NCBI GenBank assembly: GCA_947306605.1 | Contig: CAMZHB010000029.1 | Coordinates: 1 to 10,971, forward strand | Reading direction: 5' to 3' | Source of the DNA: an uncultured Prevotellaceae bacterium | GTDB taxonomy: Bacteria > Bacteroidota > Bacteroidia > Bacteroidales > Bacteroidaceae | Length of the DNA stretch: 10,971 bases | In this document: piece by piece, positions 1 through 6,695 of the stretch | Position numbering within the stretch: position 1 is the first letter of the stretch | Layout of the letters: each line of letters opens with the position of its first letter | Notes under the pieces: model-generated | The model's database searches: none | Told to the model about the DNA's origin: nothing | The model's input: only the letters and a program-made list of their open reading frames with translations | Translations under genes and position numbers: made by a program

Positions 1-1
1 C

Positions 2-877
2 ATCTACGAAGTACCCGTACGTATGGATGACCAAAATCTGGACAAGACCATCCTCAAGAAATTCGGTATGAACGTAGATGACGAACAGGTCATTCTAGGG
101 CCGTGGAAGGAATTCCTGAACCGCCGCAAAAACGCGAAAGAAGTAGTCAAGATCGGTTTAGTTGGCAAATACGACCTTCAGGACGCCTACAAGAGCATTC
201 TTGAATCACTCTCACAAGCGGCCACGTACCATGACCACAAACTGAAAACCGAATTTATCAACAGCGAAAAGCTCACAGAAGAGAACGTGGCCGAACAAAT
301 TGACAAAATGGACGGCATTATCATTTGTCCAGGCTTTGGCCAACGTGGCATCGAGGGTAAAATTCTGGCAACGCAGTATTGCCGCGAACACGACATCCCC
401 ACATTTGGCATCTGCCTCGGCATGCAAATGATGGTGATTGAATACGCACGCAACGTATTGGGATACAAAGATGCCAACAGTTCGGAAATGGACTTACAAA
501 CACAGCACAACGTAATTGATATCATGGAGGAGCAGAAGAACATTACGAATCTAGGCGGCACAATGCGTCTGGGCGCATACAAGTGTAAACTTAAAAAAGG
601 CAGCCTTGCATATAAAGCCTACCGCAAAGAAACTATCTCGGAACGCCACCGTCATCGTTTTGAATTCAACAGTCAATATCGCGACGAGTATGAACAAAAC
701 GGCATGATTTGTTCAGGTACGAATCCTGATACCGGGTTAGTGGAGATTGTCGAAGTTCCCGATAAGAAATGGTTCCTTGGTACACAGTTCCATCCAGAAT
801 ACAACAGCACTGTTTTGGCCCCCAATCCACTCTTCATGGATTTTATGAAGGCCGTGGTCAAACATAAGAAGCTGTAA
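2..877 (+). CDS. pyrG: CTP synthase, C-terminal part (5'-truncated by window edge)
   Basis: CTP synthase makes CTP from UTP, ATP and glutamine in the cytoplasm, the last step of de novo pyrimidine nucleotide synthesis. The frame is open from base 2, and the first residues (IYEVPVR) align with the linker after the amidoligase domain, so the gene begins outside the window and the ATG at 23 is internal. The visible 291 residues are the linker and the whole class I glutamine amidotransferase domain. The nucleophile Cys lies in GICLGMQ (codon 413-415). The His-Glu pair lies in FHPEY (codons 791-793 and 797-799). The conserved blocks LGGTMRLGA and ERHRHR are also present. The oxyanion-strand region reads CPGFGQRG, slightly different from the E. 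coli PGGFGYRG. The gene stops 51 bases before yidC and runs in the same direction. Identification is secure; the synthetase half cannot be judged here. Confidence 0.97.
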   Translation: MYEVPVRMDDQNLDKTILKKFGMNVDDEQVILGPWKEFLNRRKNAKEVVKIGLVGKYDLQDAYKSILESLSQAATYHDHKLKTEFINSEKLTEENVAEQIDKMDGIIICPGFGQRGIEGKILATQYCREHDIPTFGICLGMQMMVIEYARNVLGYKDANSSEMDLQTQHNVIDIMEEQKNITNLGGTMRLGAYKCKLKKGSLAYKAYRKETISERHRHRFEFNSQYRDEYEQNGMICSGTNPDTGLVEIVEVPDKKWFLGTQFHPEYNSTVLAPNPLFMDFMKAVVKHKKL

Positions 878-928
878 ATACGACAAAGAAAAAAGTATAT
901 CAACTTAAACAATTCATATTCCAGATAA

Positions 929-2806
929 ATGAACAAGAATACCGTCATCGGTTTTGTCCTAATGGCCCTTGTGCTGTTCGGCTATACCTATTATGCCACG
1001 CCAAGCGCAGAGCAACAAGAGGCAATGCGACGTTACAATGATTCCATCGCAGCTGTCAATGCCCAAATGCAGCAAGCAAACGAACAGGCCCGACTTGCCG
1101 AGCAACAACATGCAGATTCTATAGCTCAAAATGACACGACGTCTCTCTTTTCCGCCTCATTACGCGGAACTGGTCAACCTATGGTCCTTGAAAATAACGT
1201 GGTAAAGCTGACGTTCAACACTTTGGGCGGCAGCATAGAGGCAGTTGAATTAAAAGAATACAAAAACCAGCAAAAACAACCCGTAATGCTATTTGACAAA
1301 CAGACGGCCCGCATGAACTACGCCCTTTGTTTGTCTGAAGGTACGGTTAATACAGCTGAGCACGTCTTTACTGCAGAGAACGTTACTGATTCTACAATTA
1401 CCATGCGCCTGCTTGCAAAGAGCGGAAGCTGTCTGGTGTTTGACTATAAACTGATACCAGACAACTATATGGTCAACCTGAACATACATGGCGAAGGCGG
1501 CTTGGAACGTTTTTGGGCTCCTGATAAGAAATACCTATACATGGAGTGGCAAGACAGCGTAAGACAACAGGAGAAAGGCTATACTTTCGAAAGTCGCTAT
1601 TCTCGTCTTACCTATAAGGAGCGAGACGGAGGCATTGACTATCTGACAGAGACGAAAGCCAAAGAAGAAAAGCCGGAAAAGCCCCTTGACTGGATTGCAT
1701 TCAAGAATCAATTCTTCAGCCATGTATTAATCAGTTACCAAGGCTTCACTGAAGCACATATCAAAAGCACTCCACTTGCAGAAGGTTCGGGATACCTGAA
1801 ATATGACGAAGCATACATGAAGACAGCCTTCGACCCATCAGGAAAACAGCCGACACAATTGCAACTATATTTGGGGCCCAACAAATTCCGTCTACTTCAA
1901 TCGATGAACAAGTTCACTCTGGTTGACGGCAAAGACTTGGATTTGGACCATTTGATAGACCTTGGTTGGCCTATTGTGCGTTGGATAAACCGTTTCTTTA
2001 CCATCTACGTGTTTGACTGGTTCACGCGTCTTGGTTTACCTATGGGCATCGTACTTCTGCTCATTACCATTCTCCTGAAAGTGCTCGTCTATCCCACTAC
2101 ACGCAAAAGTTACATGAGCAGTGCCAAGATGCGCGTTCTCAAACCAAAACTGGACGAACTCAACGAGAAGTATCCGAATAAAGAAGACGCCTTGAAGAAG
2201 CAACAAGAAATGATGTCCATTTACAGCCAGTATGGTGTAAGCCCGATGGGCGGTTGTCTACCTATCTTGTTACAGATGCCTATCTGGATAGCCATGTTTA
2301 ACTTTGTTCCTAACGCCATAGAATTGCGTCAACAGAGTTTCTTGTGGGCTGATGACCTTTCCACGTATGACGATGTACTCAGTTGGGGTTCCAAACTGCC
2401 TCTTATAGGCAACCACCTCAGTATTTTCTGCCTACTATTCTGTATTTCCAATCTGCTATATAGTTGGATAAACATGAAACAACAGCGAGACTCGATGATG
2501 GGTCAGCAGGCAGAACAAATGAAGATGATGCAATGGATAATGATGCTCATGCCTCTGTTCTTCTTCTTCATCTTCAATGACTACTCATCCGGTTTGAACT
2601 ATTATTACTTCATCTCATTGCTGGCAAGTGCCGTTACCATGTGGTGGTTACGCTGGCGTACAGACGACAAGAAGCTACTTGCGAAATTGGAAGAAAACTA
2701 TCAGAAGAACAAGAACAATCCAAAGAAAGTCAGTGGTCTGGCTGCGCGTCTCGAAGCTTTGCAAAAGCAACAAGAACAGCAACAGCAGCGAATGAAAAAA
2801 AGATAA
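929..2806 (+). CDS. yidC: Membrane protein insertase YidC
   Basis: YidC (Oxa1 family) inserts and folds inner-membrane proteins, alone or with SecYEG. The 625-residue protein has the Gram-negative layout. There is an N-terminal membrane anchor (about residues 5-23), then a glutamine-rich linker and a large periplasmic domain to about residue 340. The conserved membrane core follows from about 355 (FDWFTRLGLPMGI, YPTTRKSYMSSAKM, GGCLPILLQMPIWIAMF), with later hydrophobic segments to about residue 585. Lys384, in ILLKVLVYP, sits where E. coli has the groove Arg366 by local alignment (my inference). The tail is basic and Gln-rich (KQQEQQQQRMKKR), as expected for a ribosome-facing C-terminus. The ATG at 929 begins the membrane anchor directly. 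No clear Shine-Dalgarno precedes it, which is normal in Bacteroidota. It may be cotranscribed with pyrG. Confidence 0.97.
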   Translation: MNKNTVIGFVLMALVLFGYTYYATPSAEQQEAMRRYNDSIAAVNAQMQQANEQARLAEQQHADSIAQNDTTSLFSASLRGTGQPMVLENNVVKLTFNTLGGSIEAVELKEYKNQQKQPVMLFDKQTARMNYALCLSEGTVNTAEHVFTAENVTDSTITMRLLAKSGSCLVFDYKLIPDNYMVNLNIHGEGGLERFWAPDKKYLYMEWQDSVRQQEKGYTFESRYSRLTYKERDGGIDYLTETKAKEEKPEKPLDWIAFKNQFFSHVLISYQGFTEAHIKSTPLAEGSGYLKYDEAYMKTAFDPSGKQPTQLQLYLGPNKFRLLQSMNKFTLVDGKDLDLDHLIDLGWPIVRWINRFFTIYVFDWFTRLGLPMGIVLLLITILLKVLVYPTTRKSYMSSAKMRVLKPKLDELNEKYPNKEDALKKQQEMMSIYSQYGVSPMGGCLPILLQMPIWIAMFNFVPNAIELRQQSFLWADDLSTYDDVLSWGSKLPLIGNHLSIFCLLFCISNLLYSWINMKQQRDSMMGQQAEQMKMMQWIMMLMPLFFFFIFNDYSSGLNYYYFISLLASAVTMWWLRWRTDDKKLLAKLEENYQKNKNNPKKVSGLAARLEALQKQQEQQQQRMKKR

Positions 2807-2818
2807 TTCCTGTCAGTA

Positions 2819-2859
2819 AAGGAGGAATGGCTCATGGTAAAAAGGGGCTGTCCCTCCTT
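2819..2859 (+). terminator. Possible hairpin between yidC and the S9 peptidase gene
   Basis: AAGGAGG (2819-2825) is exactly complementary to CCTCCTT (2853-2859), with a 27-base loop. Inside, AGGG (2843-2846) can instead pair with CCCT (2852-2855) around a 5-base loop. The following bases are AT-rich but not a clean T-run, so this could be a weak terminator, an attenuator, or chance. It lies in the 80-base gap after yidC. Confidence 0.3.
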
Positions 2860-2886
2860 ATTTCATTTAATACAAAACCAATAACA

Positions 2887-5058
2887 ATGAAAATCCAAAC
2901 TTTATTCCTTTCATTAAGTGTTATGGCAACATTAGCCACCAGTTCCTGCTCTGATTCATCAACAGGGAAAGACTTTATTGGCAAATCAACAACGACTTTT
3001 GAAAACGACCTGCTTTCTCCGGAAGCCCTGTGGTCACTCGGACGTATTGGTTCCTATCAAATGGCACCGGACAACAAGATGGCCATTTACAACGTAACTT
3101 ACTACAGCGTTGAACAGAATAAGAGCCATACTATACTCTACAAGCAAGACTTTGACAAGAATGACAATAAATTGTTGACGAAGACAAATGATAACGAACG
3201 CGGACCTGTATTCTTTAATAATGGTAAGAAAGTGCTCTTTCTGTCGAACAAGAGCGGCAGTAACCAGCTTTGGACAATGAATGCCGATGGCAGCGGGCGC
3301 AAACAAGTTTCTGACCTCAACGATGACATCAGTGAATTTCTGCTATCTCCCGATGAGAAACAACTTATCCTCATCATGGAAGTTGAAGACACCACTAATA
3401 TCCAAAAGAATGACGAAGACCTGTCACTAAGTAGCGGAATGGTCATCAACAATTACATGTATAAACACTGGGATCAGTTCGTAAAAACGATTCCACATCC
3501 GTTCTTGGCTGAATTTGACGGGAAAAGCGTCACAGTAAAGAAAGATATCCTTGAAGGAGAACCCTACGAATGTCCGATGCTTCCTTTTGGCGGCGCAGAA
3601 CAACTAGCTTGGAGTCCTGACAGTAAGACTATCGCCTATACCTGTCGCAAAAAGACGGGAGTAGACTATGCAACTAGTACGGACAGCGACATATTTCTGT
3701 ATAACCTAGAAGAAGGTAGCACACGTAATATCTGTAAACCGGAAGGCTTTGTTGAACCTGAAACAGAAGCTACCCGCAGTAAACAAGACCAATCTATTAA
3801 CAAACAAACTGAAGACTGCAACATGGGTTATGACCAAAACCCACAATACTCGCCCGACGGCAAATATATCGCATGGCAAAGCATGGAACGTGACGGCTAT
3901 GAAAGTGACCGCACACGCTTATGCGTATATGAAATAGCCACAGGCAAGAAAACGTATGTCACCGAAAGTTTTGAATCAGGCGTAGACACTTATTTGTGGG
4001 GCGATGACAGTCAAACGCTCTACTTCACAGGTGTTTGGCACGGCACCATCATGGTTTACAAGACCAATCAGGAGGGTGACGTTCAGAAACTCACGGACGG
4101 TACTTATGACTATAGCCTTGTTTCTCTGGCAGACGAAGGTCAAAGCCTCATTGTCAAACGTCATAGCATGAGTCAGGCAGATGAGGTCTACAAAGTGGCT
4201 TTAAACGACAATAATAAAGTGACTCAACTAACCGATGAAAACGGTTCCATTTACAGCCAGCTCACGATGGGTAATGTTGAAGAGCGTTGGATTCCCACTG
4301 TTGACGGCAAAGAAATGCTCACATGGGTCATCTATCCTCCCCACTTCGATTCCACAAAGACCTATCCCACCCTGCTCTACTGCGAAGGCGGCCCGCAGAG
4401 TCCCGTCAGCCAGTTCTGGAGTTACAGATGGAATTTCCAAATCATGGCAGCCCACGGTTACATTGTCGTTGCTCCCAATCGTCGTGGCCTACCTGGCTTT
4501 GGGATGGAATGGCTTGAAGAAATCAGCGGCGACTACACAGGTCTTTGCATGCAGGACCAATTGTCGGCAATCGATGCCCTCTGCAAAGAGCCGTATGTTG
4601 ACAAAGACCGTCTCGGATGCGTAGGTGCTTCGTTTGGAGGCTTTAGTGTTTATTGGTTAGCCGGACATCACAACAAGCGTTTCAAATGTTTCATCTCGCA
4701 TGACGGCATTTTCAACACACATCAACAGTATGCAGAAACCGAAGAAATGTGGTTCCCCAACTGGGACCTTGGTGCAGCACCTTGGACAGCCGAAGGGAAA
4801 GCGCTTAAAGCCTACACCGATTCGCCACACTTGAGTGTAGACAAATGGGACACGCCCATTCTCTGCATCCACGGCATGAAAGATTACCGTATCCTTCACT
4901 CGCAAGGACAGGCTGCCTTTGATGCAGCGCTTTTGCGTGGCATTGACGCCCAGTTACTCCTATTCCCCGACGAGAATCACTGGGTACTCAAGCCTCAAAA
5001 CGGCGTTTTATGGCAGCGGACGTTCTTCCGTTGGCTCGACAAATGGCTTAAAAAGTAA
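2887..5058 (+). CDS. Secreted S9-family serine peptidase (prolyl oligopeptidase / DPP5-like)
   Basis: This is a 723-residue S9 peptidase, predicted to cut short peptides in the periplasm. The N-terminus (MKIQTLFLSLSVMATLATSSC) is a signal peptide. Cys21 may be lipidated, but Thr at -3 is an imperfect lipobox. Residues about 35-440 contain WD40/TolB-like beta-propeller strands (SPDEKQL, AWSPDSKTIAY, YSPDGKYIAW). Residues about 450-723 form the alpha/beta-hydrolase domain. The triad is visible: Ser582 in GASFGG, Asp666 in HGMKDYRI and His698 in DENHWVLKPQN. PNWDLGAAPW and HWVLKPQN resemble the DPP5 / acylaminoacyl-peptidase branch, but substrate preference cannot be read from sequence. I chose ATG 2887 because it places the signal peptide at the N-terminus; in-frame starts exist at 2827 and inside yidC. 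The glycosyltransferase gene follows after 3 bases, so these are probably cotranscribed. Confidence 0.93.
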   Translation: MKIQTLFLSLSVMATLATSSCSDSSTGKDFIGKSTTTFENDLLSPEALWSLGRIGSYQMAPDNKMAIYNVTYYSVEQNKSHTILYKQDFDKNDNKLLTKTNDNERGPVFFNNGKKVLFLSNKSGSNQLWTMNADGSGRKQVSDLNDDISEFLLSPDEKQLILIMEVEDTTNIQKNDEDLSLSSGMVINNYMYKHWDQFVKTIPHPFLAEFDGKSVTVKKDILEGEPYECPMLPFGGAEQLAWSPDSKTIAYTCRKKTGVDYATSTDSDIFLYNLEEGSTRNICKPEGFVEPETEATRSKQDQSINKQTEDCNMGYDQNPQYSPDGKYIAWQSMERDGYESDRTRLCVYEIATGKKTYVTESFESGVDTYLWGDDSQTLYFTGVWHGTIMVYKTNQEGDVQKLTDGTYDYSLVSLADEGQSLIVKRHSMSQADEVYKVALNDNNKVTQLTDENGSIYSQLTMGNVEERWIPTVDGKEMLTWVIYPPHFDSTKTYPTLLYCEGGPQSPVSQFWSYRWNFQIMAAHGYIVVAPNRRGLPGFGMEWLEEISGDYTGLCMQDQLSAIDALCKEPYVDKDRLGCVGASFGGFSVYWLAGHHNKRFKCFISHDGIFNTHQQYAETEEMWFPNWDLGAAPWTAEGKALKAYTDSPHLSVDKWDTPILCIHGMKDYRILHSQGQAAFDAALLRGIDAQLLLFPDENHWVLKPQNGVLWQRTFFRWLDKWLKK

Positions 5059-5061
5059 CGG

Positions 5062-5964
5062 ATGCAACTTTCTGTCATCATTCCCGAATATAATTACGAC
5101 TGTACCAAGCTCGTAAGCGACCTCCGTCAATCATGCGAGGCCGCTTACGGGCTTTCATCTTATGAAATACTCGTCATTGACGACGGTTCAACAAATACCG
5201 AGACCCTCGAAACCAACAAAGCCATCGACAAATGGCCTGGCTGTCAATTTATACGCAAGACAGCCAACACTGGACTGGCCAACACGCGTAACGAAGGCAT
5301 CAAACGTTCAAGCGGAGAGTTTGTCGTCATTATTGACTGCGATGCCAAAGTACACAACTCAGACTTCATAGCACATTATATGGAGGCAGCCCGTCAAGAA
5401 AAGGACAATGAATTCGTCATCTGCGGTTCCATTCTCACCACACCGGAATATTCACGCCCCGACAACCAGTTGCGCTATCGTTACGAGGTGGCCGCCAACC
5501 GCATACGCGACATAAAATACCGTCAAGCCCATCCGTACAACAGTTTCACGGCCTTCAACGTACTCATTAGCCGCGACGTGTTTTCCCGACTGGTTTTTGA
5601 AGACATCATCTCCCAATATGGCTATGAAGACACGCTCTTCGGTATGCAGTTGCAGAAACTGGGCATTCCTGTACACCACATCGACAACCCGTTAATCCAT
5701 ACCGGCATAAACAGTAACGAGGATTTTCTTCATAACACCGAACAAGCACTACAAAACCTCAACACCCATGCACGTCTCTTCCCCCAAGGTACACCCATCA
5801 CCCGCACTGTCGAACGGATGCGCCGTCTCCGGTTGCTTCCCCTTGTCAAAATGTGGCACAAGTGGTTTGTCGGTCTGGAACGCCGCAACTTGCTAGGAAA
5901 GAACCCCAGCCTGCTGGTCTTCAAGATATACAAACTCGGTTATTTCGCGCAACTACGCCATTGA
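5062..5964 (+). CDS. Glycosyltransferase family 2 protein
   Basis: This 300-residue protein has a GT-A fold typical of family 2, which transfers a sugar from a nucleotide-sugar donor, usually for cell-surface polysaccharide or glycan synthesis. Visible motifs are LSVIIPEYN (3-11), the nucleotide-binding Asp40-Asp41 in VIDDGST, and NTGLANTRNEG (69-79). The metal-binding DxD appears as Asp92-Cys93-Asp94. A Glu189-Asp190 pair in YGYED is a candidate catalytic base, and His213 in LIHTG fits the later metal ligand. No membrane segment is evident; the C-terminal 50 residues are basic with aromatic residues and may bind the membrane peripherally. Donor and acceptor are unknown. It sits 3 bases after the peptidase stop and 9 bases before the small lipoprotein gene. 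It is not in a recognisable polysaccharide locus, so its product is unclear. Confidence 0.9.
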   Translation: MQLSVIIPEYNYDCTKLVSDLRQSCEAAYGLSSYEILVIDDGSTNTETLETNKAIDKWPGCQFIRKTANTGLANTRNEGIKRSSGEFVVIIDCDAKVHNSDFIAHYMEAARQEKDNEFVICGSILTTPEYSRPDNQLRYRYEVAANRIRDIKYRQAHPYNSFTAFNVLISRDVFSRLVFEDIISQYGYEDTLFGMQLQKLGIPVHHIDNPLIHTGINSNEDFLHNTEQALQNLNTHARLFPQGTPITRTVERMRRLRLLPLVKMWHKWFVGLERRNLLGKNPSLLVFKIYKLGYFAQLRH

Positions 5965-5973
5965 ATCACCAGA

Positions 5974-6294
5974 ATGCGCATTACCATTTACATCATTGCC
6001 GTCACCTTATGCGTTGCATGCCAGCACAGGCCCGCCATATCGCAGGCAGAAGCCGAGAAGGTTATCAATGAGACTGAAGTAGTCCTGAGAGAAGTCCAAC
6101 AGGTTTTGGATGATACCACTGATACAACGCGACAAATCGGAACTGGCGCCACGTCTTCCTCATTTTCATCACATTATCAGCCAGATGAAGAAACCAACAA
6201 CCTGCGCGGATGGGACCCGCCCTCAGAAAATGACATGGAAGACAACGGTATGAGACGCTATATGGAAAACTACGACGAGGAAGGCTGGAACTGA
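5974..6294 (+). CDS. Small acidic putative lipoprotein, function unknown
   Basis: A 106-residue protein I do not recognise. It begins with a short basic and hydrophobic signal (MRITIYIIAVTLCVAC). Cys16 or Cys13 could be the lipidated residue, though neither matches the classical lipobox perfectly. Residues about 22-50 (SQAEAEKVINETEVVLREVQ) look like a short amphipathic helix or coiled coil. The rest is Ser/Thr-rich, then strongly acidic and Asn/Glu-rich to the end, and probably disordered. It starts 9 bases after the glycosyltransferase stop, so it is likely the last gene of the peptidase-glycosyltransferase transcript. The signal peptide and tight spacing support it as a real gene. An envelope location is inferred; no function is proposed. 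Confidence 0.7.
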   Translation: MRITIYIIAVTLCVACQHRPAISQAEAEKVINETEVVLREVQQVLDDTTDTTRQIGTGATSSSFSSHYQPDEETNNLRGWDPPSENDMEDNGMRRYMENYDEEGWN

Positions 6295-6301
6295 TTCTTC
6301 C

Positions 6302-6406
6302 ATATCAAAGAATCCTTATGCCATGCCGGACATAAGGATTTCTATATCGGACTTCGTCATTCCCACATCGGACTTTGTCGCCCGTATGTCTGACATAGAA
6401 AAATGT
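6302..6406. repeat. Degenerate 21-base-period tandem repeat
   Basis: Units begin at 6302, 6323, 6344, 6365 and 6386, exactly 21 bases apart. Their first nine bases are ATATCAAAG, ATGCCGGAC, ATATCGGAC, ACATCGGAC and ATGTCTGAC. The third and fourth units share ATCGGACTT-GTC and match at 14 of 21 positions. The first unit is the weakest. Unit flanks also form palindromes: TATGTC-T-GACATA at 6385-6397 and the inverted repeat at 6311-6340. Read on the minus strand, the period is seven codons and is in phase with the small ORF at 6316-6492. Confidence 0.7.
6311..6340. terminator. Perfect 10-bp inverted repeat, candidate bidirectional terminator
   Basis: AATCCTTATG (6311-6320) pairs exactly with CATAAGGATT (6331-6340) around a 10-base loop. 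It lies 16 bases after the lipoprotein stop and could end the plus-strand transcript. On the minus strand it overlaps the stop of the small ORF at 6316. Neither side carries a strong T-run, so termination activity is uncertain. Confidence 0.5.
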
Positions 6407-6492
6407 TCATAAGAAAAACTGCGCCGGTGATGCGATGAAATCTCTGTAAAAACAGGATTTGAGGCCATCCGCACCTTTGTAATCTGAATCAT
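6316..6492 (-). CDS. Candidate 58-residue small protein with heptad SD(I/V) repeat
   Basis: An ATG at 6492 opens 58 codons ending in TAA at 6318-6316. The first 32 residues (starting MIQITKVRMASNP) are basic, with HHRR at 21-24. The last 26 residues are a seven-residue repeat: MSDIRAT, KSDVGMT, KSDIEIL, MSGMA. Between units the codons for Ser (TCA/TCC), Asp (GAC/GAT) and Thr (ACA/ACG) differ synonymously, a weak sign of coding selection. A promoter-like TTG-N19-TACCTTTG lies upstream on the same strand (6624-6594). No signal peptide or known domain is seen. The repeat continues past the stop (the next unit reads FFDMEES), so this may instead be a decayed copy of a dispersed element or noncoding repeat. 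It would be convergent to the lipoprotein gene. Confidence 0.3.
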   Translation of the reverse strand: MIQITKVRMASNPVFTEISSHHRRSFSYEHFSMSDIRATKSDVGMTKSDIEILMSGMA

Positions 6493-6593
6493 GTGAAACA
6501 GCGCGCCATCGATACGGAAAGGACACTCGGTTAAGTTTAATTATTTGATGAGTTTCCCAGTCGAACCGGCACAGTTTTATGATTTCCTGCAAA

Positions 6594-6624
6594 CAAAGGT
6601 AGGAAGAAAACTTTAAACAACAAC
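6594..6624 (-). promoter_or_regulatory. Candidate Bacteroidota promoter in the convergent gap
   Basis: On the minus strand, TACCTTTG (6601 to 6594) fits the -7 consensus TAnnTTTG. GTTG (6624-6621) matches three of four bases of the -33 TTTG, with a 19-base gap. Transcription would start near 6588-6590 and run through the small ORF at 6492. The gap from 6407 to 6656 otherwise shows only a minor hairpin, AAATC-T-CTG / CAGGATTT (6438-6460). Confidence 0.4.
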
Positions 6625-6658
6625 TTTTGGAGCCAATATTTTTCATCTAAAACGCCAA

Positions 6659-6690
6659 AAAACGTGTTTTTATAGGAAAAAACACGTTTT
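6659..6690 (-). terminator. Rho-independent terminator of the ruvX-def-TPR unit
   Basis: A perfect 13-bp stem: AAAACGTGTTTTT (6659-6671) pairs with AAAAACACGTTTT (6678-6690), loop ATAGGA. On the minus strand the stem ends in a run of T (complement of the A-run 6657-6662). It begins 5 bases after the TPR gene stop, so it ends that transcript. Confidence 0.88.
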
Positions 6691-6695
6691 GACGT

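Noticed and set aside
2641..2886. Upstream extension of the S9 peptidase into yidC.
   Set aside because: It would overlap yidC by 166 bases and bury the signal peptide; the extra residues are low-complexity and shadow the yidC tail.
4235..4624. A 129-codon plus-strand ORF inside the peptidase gene.
   Set aside because: Alternative frame of the hydrolase domain; the true frame carries the catalytic motifs.
6302..6406. The 21-base periodic array as a CRISPR.
   Set aside because: The units are degenerate and have no constant-repeat plus unique-spacer structure; no cas genes nearby.
6561..6567. GGTTCGA on the minus strand as a tRNA T-loop.
   Set aside because: Flanking bases do not form a T-stem, and no anticodon arm or acceptor stem was found.
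6407..6646. A 79-codon minus-strand ORF in the convergent gap.
   Set aside because: Cys-rich, no recognisable pattern, and the promoter-like box lies inside it. The overlapping frame at 6492-6316 has better coding signs.
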